44,053 bases of DNA, taken from contig CAISIU010000112.1 in assembly GCA_903885505.1 (NCBI GenBank), positions 1 through 44,053 of the forward strand, read 5' to 3'. Origin of the DNA: an uncultured Actinomycetes bacterium (GTDB lineage Bacteria; Actinomycetota; Acidimicrobiia; Acidimicrobiales; RAAP-2). This document shows, one piece after another, positions 1 through 7,469 of the stretch. Below the pieces are notes generated by a model. It did not search any database, was not told where the DNA came from, and saw only the letters and a program-made list of their open reading frames with translations. The translations under genes were made by a program, and so were the position numbers. The first letter of the stretch is position 1. Each line of letters starts with the position of its first letter.

Positions 1-191
1 TAGCCAACGACCGACGCAAAGACAATGACCACACCACCCATGGTGGGCGTGCCGGCCTTGTGCTGATGTTGCGGACCATCTTCTCGAATGCTCTGCCCCA
101 TCGAGCGAGCCCGCAGATACCGAATGAGCATCGGGGTCAGAAAAATCGTCAGCAAGAACGCGACGCCGCCGGCTTCCATCAAACTCAACAT
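1..191 (-). CDS. mraY: Phospho-N-acetylmuramoyl-pentapeptide-transferase, N-terminal fragment
   Basis: Only the first 63 codons are inside the window; the gene runs off the left edge. The fragment starts with a hydrophobic segment (about residues 8-25) and then shows the MraY signature DGPQHQHKAGTPTMGG followed by a second hydrophobic stretch. MraY is the membrane enzyme that transfers phospho-MurNAc-pentapeptide from UDP to undecaprenyl phosphate, making lipid I. The ATG at 189-191 overlaps the murE stop by 7 nt, so it is translated as the next gene of the dcw operon. No murF lies between murE and this gene, where it often sits. Confidence 0.93.
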   Translation of the reverse strand, partial: MLSLMEAGGVAFLLTIFLTPMLIRYLRARSMGQSIREDGPQHQHKAGTPTMGGVVIVFASVVG

Positions 192-1561
192 GGTGACTCC
201 AGTAACTCTCGAACGGTGTCGACGTCAGAAAAAGTGCTAACCGTCGTACCGATAGTTTGCGTGCTTTCGTGACCCTTGCCGGCGATGATGACAACGTCAT
301 CCGAGGTGGCCATCGAGAGTGCGTAGGCAATCGCCTGACGACGATCTAGCTCCACGTGGAAGTGCTCGCTGTCGTGCGACCCGATGATGTCACGCGCAAT
401 GTCGGCGGGATCCTCACTGCGCGAATTATCCGTCGTGATGATACGGATATCCGCAGAGTGAAAGGCAATGTCGCCCATGACGGGGCGCTTCTCTCGGTCT
501 CGGTCGCCACCACATCCAAAGACCACGAGAATGCGGCCGGTCGTCATCGTGTGGGCGTCGCGCAAGATCTGTTGCAAGCCGTCGGGAGTGTGGGCGTAGT
601 CGACGACGATGTCGGGACGACGATGAATGACTTGATATCGACCGGGAACGGCGGCCAGTCTCGAGGCCGCCTCGGCGATGTCGCGATCGGGCGCATTGGT
701 CAACTCCGATACCGCCGCCATCGCCGCGGCGAGATTCAAGACATTCACCTCGCCACCCACGGGGGCGGTGAATTCGTAGCCACGCCACCAACCGCTGATC
801 TCACTCCACCCCACGTGCAACGAGGTGAAGTCGGCGGTGGAAACCGACATGGTGGGCACCCTTGACTGCGCCAGCAGACGTTGCCCCCACGTGGAGTCGA
901 CCACCACGCCACGACGGCTGTGCTCGGGCGTGAACAGAAGTGCCTTAGCGGCGAAATAGCTGTCCATCGACAGGTGGTAGTCGAGGTGGTCATGAGAGAG
1001 GTTGGTAAAGACTGCCACCTCCGCAATCACGCCATCAGTGCGCCCTTGGTCAAGTGCGTGGCTGGACACCTCCATCGCCACGATGGTTCCCGCTCCCTCG
1101 CGATCAAGAATCTCGCGGAGGCTACGGAATAATTCCGGCGGCGCGGGAGTCGTCCGCACGTGCGACAAGGTGCCCATAGCGGTGGCAGATTCGCCGAGCG
1201 CGAGGGCCAAATCGCGAACAAAATGGGTGACCGACGTCTTTCCATTCGTGCCGGTCACTGAGACAATCCGCAATTGATTCTCGGGATTGCCAACCATGCG
1301 AGCGGAGATCTGTGACAGCAGCTCACGAATCTCGCTCGCGCTCACCACCACCGTGGGGACGAGGTCACTCGGTGCCGTCGCCACCACCGCCACGGCACCA
1401 TGGGCGATGGCATCGGGGATGTACGCCGTACCATCAGACATGGTGCCCGGCACGGCAACGAAAAGAGAGCCCGGCTGACAATCCCCCGACAAGTTGTCGA
1501 TGCGTGAGATGTCGAGGTCGCCCAGGGCCGACAGCCGTGGATCGAGGTCGCGTGCCTTCAT
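185..1561 (-). CDS. murE: UDP-MurNAc-L-Ala-D-Glu ligase adding the third residue (MurE)
   Basis: Cytoplasmic Mur ligase of 458 aa that adds the third amino acid, usually meso-diaminopimelate in actinobacteria, to the peptidoglycan stem peptide. Visible are the ATP loop GTNGKT (104-109), the MEVSSHAL block (163-170), the HDHLDYH block (190-196), the lysine that is carbamylated in the family (K206 in YFAAKALLF), and C-terminal GKGHE (428-432). The residue-selecting motif, DNPR in DAP-adding enzymes, reads DNSR here (378-381), followed by the usual EDP. The ATG at 1559-1561 overlaps the ftsI stop as ATGA. The frame stays open upstream to 2128, but that part is the shadow of ftsI. At 458 aa it is a little shorter than many MurE proteins. 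Confidence 0.95.
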   Translation of the reverse strand: MKARDLDPRLSALGDLDISRIDNLSGDCQPGSLFVAVPGTMSDGTAYIPDAIAHGAVAVVATAPSDLVPTVVVSASEIRELLSQISARMVGNPENQLRIVSVTGTNGKTSVTHFVRDLALALGESATAMGTLSHVRTTPAPPELFRSLREILDREGAGTIVAMEVSSHALDQGRTDGVIAEVAVFTNLSHDHLDYHLSMDSYFAAKALLFTPEHSRRGVVVDSTWGQRLLAQSRVPTMSVSTADFTSLHVGWSEISGWWRGYEFTAPVGGEVNVLNLAAAMAAVSELTNAPDRDIAEAASRLAAVPGRYQVIHRRPDIVVDYAHTPDGLQQILRDAHTMTTGRILVVFGCGGDRDREKRPVMGDIAFHSADIRIITTDNSRSEDPADIARDIIGSHDSEHFHVELDRRQAIAYALSMATSDDVVIIAGKGHESTQTIGTTVSTFSDVDTVRELLESPC

Positions 1562-3438
1562 CGCGTCACGTCCGACGACACGCCCGCGGCCACCTTGACG
1601 CCACTGCGGAAAGTGCCCGACAAGGGAACGCCGTAGTGGCGAAGTGCATAACTCATTACCCGCTGAAAGACGGGAGCAGCCGCATCGCCACCGAAAATGC
1701 TGGTGGTGGGGCGCTGTAGCAACACAATCATTGACAAGGTGGGGTGGTCGGCGGGAGCAAATCCGACGAAGGACGCGTTGTACGCCCCATTGACGTAGGC
1801 CGCCACGCCCGGTCGCGGCATCGCGGCCGTTCCCGTCTTGCCGGCCACCGCGTAGCCCGGGATGATCGCCTTGAGACCGGTGCCGACTCGCACCACGTCT
1901 TGGAGCATGTTGTTCAAAGTCTGCGCCACGGTAGGCGAAAAAACTCGATACGACAGCGACTGAGGCGAGGGAGTCGGAACGCCCGTGGAGCTGATGGTGG
2001 CTCGTACCAAGGTGGGCTCGATGAAGACTCCCCCATTGGCGATGCAGTTGTACGCGTCGAGCACCTGAATAGGCGTGACCGCATCGACTTGGCCAATCGG
2101 AAGCGACGCCATGTCCGAGTTGTGCCAACTCGACTGACCCACCAGTAGGCCGGCACTTTCTCCCGGAAAGTTAACGCTCGTGGTCGCCCCAAACCCAAGT
2201 CGATTGACCTGGTTCAACAAATTGCTCTCCCCCACCTGCTTTGAAATCAGGTAGGTGCCAATGTTCGATGAGGCCGCGAGAATTTGAGTGGCGTTCAAGT
2301 GAAGGGTTCCGTGACGCTCCGCATCGTGAAAGACGCGGGTGCCGACGACCACTGAATACGGGACGGTGTACGGCGTCGTGGGCGTGGTGGTGCCGAGCGA
2401 AATGGCCGCGGAGAAGGGCACAATCTTGAAGACCGAGCCGGGCTCGTACGTCATCGTGAAGGGAAGGTTGTTAATGGACTGCTGGATGCCGGGAACTCCG
2501 ACGTCCACCCCCCACGTAGTGGGCGACGGCAAGCGTGAGTCCTTCACTCGTGTGTTGACGAGTGACGCGTCAGCCAGAATCTGGCCGGTACGCACGTCCA
2601 TCACGATGGCGACGCCATCAAGAGCACGCATCGTCCGCAGCTGATTTGCGAGGGCTTGCTCGGTGATGTACTGCAGTGGAGTGTCGATGGTTAGCTCCAC
2701 CGAGGAGCCCGGTACCGCGCGCTGAACGGTCTGCACCTTGGAGCCCGGCAAGTTGACGTTGTCGTGACGCATGGAAATACCGATGCCGGTCTGTCCACCG
2801 AGGAGAGACTGAAACTTGTACTCGAGCCCTGCGTACCCCTCTTGATTGGTCAAATTGCTGACCGAGGAGATTCCCGTCAGACCGACAGAGTGAACGCCAC
2901 CGAGCAAACTGTGCGCGAGCTCACCATTGGGATAAACGCGAGCAGAGCCTCGCTGCACCAAGATGCCAGGCAAATTGGCCTTCGTCAACTTGTCGCCGTC
3001 GTCGAGGGACAGGCCGTTGGTGATCAGGGTGTGACCCGATCCGTAGTGAATGGTGAGAAGGGGAACGAGCTTGTCCACCGGCACGTGCACAAGGGGCGAC
3101 AAGGCCTGCGCTTCGGCCAAGGGAGTTGTCTTTTGAGCGATTTGGATGTCGTCCGCCCACACCTCATCGGTCGGGGCCGACAGCGCGAGGGGCACGGCAT
3201 TGCGGTCGTACAGGGTCCCACGATCTGCCGGAATCGCGAACTTACTGTGGAACTGCTTGTAGCTCAACGTGGCGTACGTGGAGTGGCGGTAGATCTGAAT
3301 CCACGCCAGGTTCAGCACCACGACGACCCCAAAGATCAACGCCGCGTTGCGCATCAACGTCACGCGGTGCTCAAAGTGCGTGGCGTTATCGCGAACGAAA
3401 TCGCGATTCTTCGCGGAACGGCGGACGCTGCGGCTCAT
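1558..3438 (-). CDS. ftsI: Septal class B penicillin-binding protein (FtsI/PBP3)
   Basis: Monofunctional transpeptidase of 626 aa that cross-links septal peptidoglycan during division, working with FtsW and the FtsQLB complex. It has one N-terminal membrane segment (about 30-48) after a basic cytoplasmic tail, a PBP dimerisation region starting around RGTLYDRN (73-80), and a C-terminal transpeptidase domain. The three active-site motifs are present: SVFK (335-338, preceded by YEPG), SSN (390-392) and KTGT (534-537). It overlaps the ftsL-like gene upstream and murE downstream by ATGA, so translation is probably coupled across all three. The intact motifs support an active, beta-lactam-binding enzyme. 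Confidence 0.96.
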   Translation of the reverse strand: MSRSVRRSAKNRDFVRDNATHFEHRVTLMRNAALIFGVVVVLNLAWIQIYRHSTYATLSYKQFHSKFAIPADRGTLYDRNAVPLALSAPTDEVWADDIQIAQKTTPLAEAQALSPLVHVPVDKLVPLLTIHYGSGHTLITNGLSLDDGDKLTKANLPGILVQRGSARVYPNGELAHSLLGGVHSVGLTGISSVSNLTNQEGYAGLEYKFQSLLGGQTGIGISMRHDNVNLPGSKVQTVQRAVPGSSVELTIDTPLQYITEQALANQLRTMRALDGVAIVMDVRTGQILADASLVNTRVKDSRLPSPTTWGVDVGVPGIQQSINNLPFTMTYEPGSVFKIVPFSAAISLGTTTPTTPYTVPYSVVVGTRVFHDAERHGTLHLNATQILAASSNIGTYLISKQVGESNLLNQVNRLGFGATTSVNFPGESAGLLVGQSSWHNSDMASLPIGQVDAVTPIQVLDAYNCIANGGVFIEPTLVRATISSTGVPTPSPQSLSYRVFSPTVAQTLNNMLQDVVRVGTGLKAIIPGYAVAGKTGTAAMPRPGVAAYVNGAYNASFVGFAPADHPTLSMIVLLQRPTTSIFGGDAAAPVFQRVMSYALRHYGVPLSGTFRSGVKVAAGVSSDVTR

Positions 3439-3977
3439 TTCTGCGCGTGAGAAACCGTGGTCGCGACATCAGTCGCTGACGAGTGAGTAGTCGTCGTCAC
3501 GGGCGCCGACACGTAGCCGGGCACGTGGGAGTCCTGGAGGACTCGCGAGATGGCGTAGCCGCCGCGCACATGGGGCACCGCCACGGGAACATCGAGCGAA
3601 ACGCGGAGAATCTGAGACACCGATGTCGGCACCACCAAATTCGAGCCGCCAACCTTGGATGCCAAGTGCTCGGGGCTCGCGTTCTTGGTGATCTGGGATA
3701 CCGCCGCGGCGTACTGCGACTGTGCGGTGAGCAATTGGTCCTGCACGTGAGCCAAGGCAACCTGGCGCGTATCGATGGACTGGACGACGAACATCGCGGC
3801 CACCGCTCCGACGGCCGTGATGACGACCAGCTGTCCCGTCCAGCTCAGACGAGCCCAGAGACGAAAGCCGGCGGTCCCGCGGTGAGAGACCGTGGAACGA
3901 CGCGGTGCAGTCGCGACCCGCGGACGAAAGACGCCGTGGTCACCATGGTCGCGGAAGGGAAAGGAAATGACGCTCAC
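3435..3977 (-). CDS. FtsL-like cell-division membrane protein
   Basis: 180 aa protein with a basic, Arg-rich cytoplasmic N-terminus, one transmembrane segment (about 47-66), then a short heptad-like region (about 70-100, VALAHVQDQLLTAQSQYA) that could form a coiled coil, and a Thr/Ser-rich tail. This bitopic layout and the position between rsmH and ftsI match FtsL, the poorly conserved division protein that pairs with FtsB/DivIC and FtsQ/DivIB. The sequence itself does not prove the identity; position and topology carry the call. It overlaps rsmH and ftsI by ATGA at both ends. The extracytoplasmic part is longer than in most FtsL proteins. Confidence 0.75.
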   Translation of the reverse strand: MSVISFPFRDHGDHGVFRPRVATAPRRSTVSHRGTAGFRLWARLSWTGQLVVITAVGAVAAMFVVQSIDTRQVALAHVQDQLLTAQSQYAAAVSQITKNASPEHLASKVGGSNLVVPTSVSQILRVSLDVPVAVPHVRGGYAISRVLQDSHVPGYVSAPVTTTTHSSATDVATTVSHAQK

Positions 3978-5053
3978 GCGAGCTCCTTCAGTCGAGCGAT
4001 ACGCAAACGTGCCGAACGAGCGCGAGGGTTGCGTTCCACCTCATCCGACGACGCCAGAATGGCGCCGTGGCGCGTGACCTCTAGGGTCGAGATGGCCCCG
4101 CACACGCACGGCAGCTGCGGGGGGCAGGTGCACCCACCCGATTCGCCCTCGAGCATGAACTTCTTGACGACCTTGTCCTCGCCCGAGTGATAGCTCATCA
4201 CGACAAGAACGCCACCAGGGGCAAGAAGTGAGATGGCGGCGTCGAGACCTTCGCGCAGTTGTGCTTCCTCGTCATTCACGACGACGCGCAGCGCCTGAAA
4301 GACGCGAGTGGCCACGTGGCCACGGCGGCGAGCAGCCGCTGGCACCGCTCGCTCGACGGCCGATACCAACTCTGAGGTTGTGGTCGGCAGCGCCGCGATG
4401 ACGGAGCGAGCAATCGCGCCGGCGAAACGAGATTCGCCGTGTTCGCGAAAGAGGTCGGCGAGTTCGTACACGTCGGCCGACGCGATGTACTGAGCGGCAG
4501 TCTCGCCCTGGGTGGTGTCCATACGCATGTCGAGAGGGGCGTCGTAGCGAAAGGAGAAACCACGGCTCCCGTCATCGAGCTGCGGCGATGACACGCCCAG
4601 GTCCATCAACACGCCGCGAATCGGCACGTCGTGAGTGAGCGGACGAACCAAAGTGGCCATGGAGGCAAAGTCGCCCGCCACGACGGTCGAACGATCGCCA
4701 TAGGGGGCAAGGCGACGTCGTGCCGCCTCGCGAGCAATGGGATCGCGGTCAATGCCAATGATCCGCACCTGGGGGTAGCGCTCCAGCAGAAGGGCGCTGT
4801 GCCCTGCCCCACCCAACGTGGCGTCAACGATGATGCCGTCCTCGACGGCCATCGCGTTCACCACTTCAGCGGCGAGAACGGGTTCGTGTACGAAGTCCTG
4901 GGTCATCTGCAGCCCTTCGACCAACGTCACCGAGTGGGGGCTCGGAGCGACACCCAACGGCAGGGCGGAGGAGAAATCACCGTTGGGGTTGGTCGGAAGG
5001 CTGCGCATGGTCCAGGGCCAGCGCTTTACACGGGAGTGGGCATCACCTTTCAT
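3974..5053 (-). CDS. rsmH: 16S rRNA C1402 N4-methyltransferase RsmH
   Basis: SAM-dependent methyltransferase that N4-methylates C1402 of 16S rRNA. From residue 50 it reads MTQDFVHEPVLAAEVV, then the SAM site DATLGGAGHS, the IGIDRDP block, LMDLGVSSPQLD, GFSFRYDAPLDMRMD and VMSYHSGEDKVVK, all typical of RsmH. Two starts are possible. The ATG at 5053 gives 359 aa and overlaps the mraZ stop as ATGA, like the other junctions of this operon; the extra 49 codons have no stop and mostly G/C third positions. The ATG at 4906 gives the common 310 aa length and has GAAGG 7 nt upstream. Mycobacterial RsmH also carries an N-terminal extension, so I list the long form, but the start is open. Confidence 0.95.
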   Translation of the reverse strand: MKGDAHSRVKRWPWTMRSLPTNPNGDFSSALPLGVAPSPHSVTLVEGLQMTQDFVHEPVLAAEVVNAMAVEDGIIVDATLGGAGHSALLLERYPQVRIIGIDRDPIAREAARRRLAPYGDRSTVVAGDFASMATLVRPLTHDVPIRGVLMDLGVSSPQLDDGSRGFSFRYDAPLDMRMDTTQGETAAQYIASADVYELADLFREHGESRFAGAIARSVIAALPTTTSELVSAVERAVPAAARRRGHVATRVFQALRVVVNDEEAQLREGLDAAISLLAPGGVLVVMSYHSGEDKVVKKFMLEGESGGCTCPPQLPCVCGAISTLEVTRHGAILASSDEVERNPRARSARLRIARLKELA

Positions 5054-5481
5054 TGGTCAGACTCAGAGCTCTTGAGGTCGGCCGCCGGCTTTGCCGTGAC
5101 ACGGTCGAGGCGCTCGGGGTTCCAGATTTCGAGGTAGGCCCCGACGCCGATAATCACGACGGGTTGGTCAAGGTCGATGCCCGCGTGTTGACGCTGACGT
5201 TCATTCAGCAACATGCGACCCTGGGCGTCAACCGGCACTTCGGTGGAGTTCGAGAACAAGAGGCGGCGGCGGTTGTTTTCCGCCTCGGTCAACGGGCCCT
5301 TGGCGTTGATCTCGTCTTCCCACTGCTTTTCGAAGGCGCTATTGGGTCCGACCCACAAACAGCCCTGGTCGTAAATCGTGATGTTGGCGAGGCCACCGAA
5401 GACGTCGCGGTACTTCGAGGGAATGACGACGCGACCCTTCGCATCAATCTTCTGCTCGTGCCGACCGCGCATCAATGTCAT
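5050..5481 (-). CDS. mraZ: Transcriptional regulator MraZ
   Basis: DNA-binding protein of 143 aa, the usual MraZ length, with two AbrB-like half domains, each marked by a DxxGR loop (DAKGR 13-17 and DAQGR 85-89). In studied bacteria MraZ forms a ring and binds repeats upstream of its own gene to control the dcw operon. The start at 5481 is chosen because AAGGAGG (5487-5493) lies 5 nt before it; an in-frame ATG at 5505 has no such site and falls inside the repeat array. It is the first gene of the cluster and overlaps rsmH by ATGA. Autoregulation is inferred from the phased repeats just upstream. Confidence 0.96.
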   Translation of the reverse strand: MTLMRGRHEQKIDAKGRVVIPSKYRDVFGGLANITIYDQGCLWVGPNSAFEKQWEDEINAKGPLTEAENNRRRLLFSNSTEVPVDAQGRMLLNERQRQHAGIDLDQPVVIIGVGAYLEIWNPERLDRVTAKPAADLKSSESDQ

Positions 5482-5486
5482 GGACC

Positions 5487-5498
5487 CCTCCTTGGAGG
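5487..5498 (-). promoter_or_regulatory. mraZ ribosome binding site inside a CCTCC/GGAGG inverted repeat
   Basis: On the minus strand the Shine-Dalgarno AAGGAGG is immediately preceded by its own complement CCTCC, giving CCTCCAAGGAGG. The site fixes the mraZ start at 5481. A short stem (CCUC/GAGG with a CAAG loop) could mask the ribosome binding site, but so small a hairpin may not form. Confidence 0.6.
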
Positions 5499-5502
5499 AA
5501 AC

Positions 5503-5562
5503 CATACCACTTCGTGGGCTTTCGCACCACTTATCACCCTTTTACACCACTTATTTCCCCTT
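5503..5562 (-). promoter_or_regulatory. Probable MraZ operator: 10-bp-phased direct repeats
   Basis: Read on the minus strand, six consecutive 10-bp units precede mraZ: AAGGGGAAAT, AAGTGGTGTA, AAAGGGTGAT, AAGTGGTGCG, AAAGCCCACG and AAGTGGTATG. Three contain an identical AAGTGGT spaced exactly 20 bp apart (plus-strand 5506, 5526, 5546), with weaker copies between. MraZ proteins are known to bind GTGG/TGGG-type direct repeats with one-turn spacing in front of mraZ, so this is most simply the autoregulatory operator. The array ends about 10 bp before the Shine-Dalgarno site, so it probably overlaps or lies just downstream of the promoter. Confidence 0.8.
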
Positions 5563-5582
5563 GCCCCCACACCATGGAAATG

Positions 5583-5607
5583 AAAAAACCGGGGCCAAAG
5601 CCCCGGT
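5583..5607 (-). terminator. Intrinsic terminator
   Basis: Perfect 8-bp GC-rich stem ACCGGGGC/GCCCCGGT (5588-5595 with 5600-5607) and a 4-nt loop, followed on the minus strand by six T (5583-5588). It lies 20 bp after the stop of the lipoate-ligase-like gene and upstream of the mraZ operator, so it separates the two minus-strand operons. Confidence 0.85.
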
Positions 5608-5627
5608 CAATCCCAAAAACGTTGAAA

Positions 5628-6281
5628 TTACGGCACAAGATGCAATTCTCGACGGGTCATGCCTCCCGCCTGATCGATCACCTCGCGAGCAATGAAGTCG
5701 AGGACGGCAGGGTCAAATAGGGCGGCCGCCCCACCGGCACCCTCAAGATGCCCTTCGAGGCCCTCAGGATTTCCCACCACGTGGGCCACATTCCCCTGGG
5801 TGCCCCGAGGCAACAACGTGGCGATGAAAGCACCCTCGCGAACGCGCCATTGGGTTACGCCGACCAGCTTTCGCGAACCGTGAAAGACCTCGCCCGGCCC
5901 ACGGCCCGCGAAACAGGCTGCGGCGTAGTCGCCTCGCAGGACTTCCATAGTCGTCGCTACCTCTACCGGTTCGTCGAGGTAATAGTCCAGAGCGCCGGCC
6001 CACCACTGTCCCACCTGCACCGCCATATCCGTCACATCTTCGATATAGCGAGGATCGTCGCGGGGAATCCACAGATCAAGCCAGACATCGTCCGGTTCAA
6101 TTCGCACGATGCCTCCCCCACCGCGGCGTTGGCGAAGGTTCTCGACCGAGCCAGCGAGTACTGACTCTTGTTGAGTGCTGCCCAAGATATGGAAGGTGTC
6201 GCTGACGTGAACCACCAACGCCGTCGCCTCAGTCAATCCGCGAACGACGTTGTAGTCATACAGTTCCTCGACGTCGTTCAT
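5628..6281 (-). CDS. Lipoate-protein ligase A/biotinyl-lipoyl transferase family protein
   Basis: 217 aa protein of the BPL/LPL catalytic fold. It shows the substrate-loop block RQRRGGGGIV and then VWLDLWIP, matching the RRGSGGG-type motif of lipoate ligases, and later GSRKLVGVTQWR, which matches the conserved GxKLVGxxQ segment whose lysine contacts the lipoyl-adenylate. Such enzymes attach or transfer lipoyl or octanoyl groups to carrier lysines. It is only about the size of the catalytic domain and lacks the LplA accessory domain, so it may be a transferase or a paralogue of unknown substrate. The start ATG at 6281 overlaps the HNH gene stop as ATGA. A terminator follows at 5583-5607. Confidence 0.75.
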   Translation of the reverse strand: MNDVEELYDYNVVRGLTEATALVVHVSDTFHILGSTQQESVLAGSVENLRQRRGGGGIVRIEPDDVWLDLWIPRDDPRYIEDVTDMAVQVGQWWAGALDYYLDEPVEVATTMEVLRGDYAAACFAGRGPGEVFHGSRKLVGVTQWRVREGAFIATLLPRGTQGNVAHVVGNPEGLEGHLEGAGGAAALFDPAVLDFIAREVIDQAGGMTRRELHLVP

Positions 6282-6784
6282 GACGCCCTCGGCAGGTACG
6301 GCTCCCAGGTGGGATCGGGCGACTCCACGTGGCGCCATCGCCACCAATTGCCCTCCGGCGCCTTCGGCACGGTGCGCAAGCGCCAACCAATTTCGTGCAG
6401 GTAACGATCGCCCTTTTCCATGTTGTGGCGGCGGCACGCGGCCACCACGTTGGTCCACTCGTGGGCGCCCCCGCGACTGCGCGGAATGATGTGATCGATG
6501 GTGTCGGCGTGCTCCCCGCAATAGGCGCATCGAGATCCGTCACGTAGCAAGACGGCGCGTCGGGTAACGGGCGGGGTGCGTCGACGGTGCCCGAGTCTCG
6601 CGACGTGAAAGAGCCGGACAATCGATGGCACCTCTACATTCACCGATGGGGAGTGCAGTATTTCCGGATCGTCGCCGACCGCCACGGCTTCGGCGCGGCC
6701 GTCGAGCAAGAGCAGCACGGCTCGTCGTGACGAGACGAGCTGCAGGGGCTCGAAGGTGGCATTGAGGACGAGGACGCGCCTCAT
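6278..6784 (-). CDS. HNH endonuclease family protein
   Basis: 168 aa protein with an N-terminal domain common in actinobacterial HNH proteins (MRRVLVLNATFEPLQLV) and an HNH motif: CAYCG (about residue 91), TIDHIIPRSRGG, WTNVVAACRRHN and KGDR. The two cysteines in CxxC and the DH pair suggest a metal-bound beta-beta-alpha nuclease core. The cellular role of these stand-alone chromosomal HNH proteins is unknown; nothing here suggests an intein or phage. A TAGTTT box (6792-6797) lies 7 nt before the ATG, so it could have its own leaderless promoter as well as read-through from the gene upstream. It is coupled by ATGA to the lipoate-ligase-like gene. Confidence 0.85.
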   Translation of the reverse strand: MRRVLVLNATFEPLQLVSSRRAVLLLLDGRAEAVAVGDDPEILHSPSVNVEVPSIVRLFHVARLGHRRRTPPVTRRAVLLRDGSRCAYCGEHADTIDHIIPRSRGGAHEWTNVVAACRRHNMEKGDRYLHEIGWRLRTVPKAPEGNWWRWRHVESPDPTWEPYLPRAS

Positions 6785-6794
6785 ATCTCAAAAA

Positions 6795-7052
6795 CTATCG
6801 GTTGCGCAGTGCGCGAGATGACCATGTCGCCGCGGCGAGAAGGTCATCGGCCGAGAGTTCCCCGTCCGCCACCGCCGTGGCGCGACGAAACTCGAAATAC
6901 GCCTCACCGGGCAGTGGCAACAGTGGCCAGTGACGCCACCACTGTTGACGACGTAGTCGCCAGCCGGCGGCGATGAGGTGAAGCCCTCCTCGAGGGTGCC
7001 GCAGGATGGCTAACCAGAGGCGTGGGGGTACGAGTGACGTCTTAGAGGTCAT
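6795..7052 (-). CDS. Conserved-looking small Trp/Arg-rich protein, function unknown
   Basis: 85 aa. I do not recognise a named family. The middle is rich in Trp and Arg (GWRLRRQQWWRHWPLLPLP), followed by YFEFRRATAVADG and an acidic helix-like ending. The ATG at 7050-7052 lies just before the DUF3040 stop, giving an 11 nt overlap, so it is probably translated from the same message. The Trp/Arg pattern would suit a protein that touches membrane or nucleic acid, but that is only a guess. A longer reading from 7202 exists but would overlap the DUF3040 gene heavily. Confidence 0.6.
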   Translation of the reverse strand: MTSKTSLVPPRLWLAILRHPRGGLHLIAAGWRLRRQQWWRHWPLLPLPGEAYFEFRRATAVADGELSADDLLAAATWSSRALRNR

Positions 7053-7398
7053 CGTGGCGGCGGAAACGACTGCCGTCAAAGTCGCCCACACGATCGCGAA
7101 CCTGCTGAGCAACACCGCGAAGCGATGCTCGGCCCAACGTCCGCAGGTGTCGTTCGGCAACGACGGCCGACGCGAACATGATGGCCACGCCCACGAATCC
7201 ACCCACGGTGGACAGCGAGAAGGAGACCACGAGAACCGCGAGGCCTACGAGAAAACCGATGACCGCCCAGCGCAAGCGAACGCCGCTGTGGTGGTACACG
7301 TGGGTGGTCTTGACCGTTTTGGCGAAGTTCGGATCAGTGCTGGTGAGCGAACGCTCCATCTCGGCAATGATTCGCTGTTCATTTTCGGACAACGGCAT
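7042..7398 (-). CDS. DUF3040 family membrane protein
   Basis: 118 aa. The N-terminal MPLSENEQRIIAEMERSL is the hallmark of DUF3040 proteins, small actinobacterial membrane proteins of unknown role. Two transmembrane segments follow (about 45-82), then a basic C-terminus. The start has a strong Shine-Dalgarno GGGAGG about 6 nt upstream. First gene of the four-gene minus-strand run that ends at the terminator near 5.6 kb. Confidence 0.85.
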   Translation of the reverse strand: MPLSENEQRIIAEMERSLTSTDPNFAKTVKTTHVYHHSGVRLRWAVIGFLVGLAVLVVSFSLSTVGGFVGVAIMFASAVVAERHLRTLGRASLRGVAQQVRDRVGDFDGSRFRRHDDL

Positions 7399-7457
7399 AA
7401 GACCTCCCTGCGCAAATGGTACCCACTTTGCGCTTCGCGGTGACGTCGGCCATCGAC

Positions 7458-7463
7458 TAGACC
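7458..7463 (+). promoter_or_regulatory. -10 box, leaderless promoter of the low-Mr phosphatase
   Basis: TAGACC followed by exactly 6 nt and the GTG at 7470; no Shine-Dalgarno is visible. The last base departs from TAnnnT, so this is a weaker match than the others. Confidence 0.5.
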
Positions 7464-7469
7464 AAAGCG

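Noticed and set aside
1562-2128. Extra N-terminal 189 residues in frame with murE
   Set aside because: The stretch lies fully inside ftsI in another frame, is Arg/His/Gln-rich shadow sequence, and the ATGA junction at 1558-1561 gives a normal MurE start.
5482-5505. mraZ start at 5505
   Set aside because: This ATG lies inside the repeat operator and lacks a Shine-Dalgarno; the ATG at 5481 has AAGGAGG 5 nt upstream and gives the usual 143 aa.
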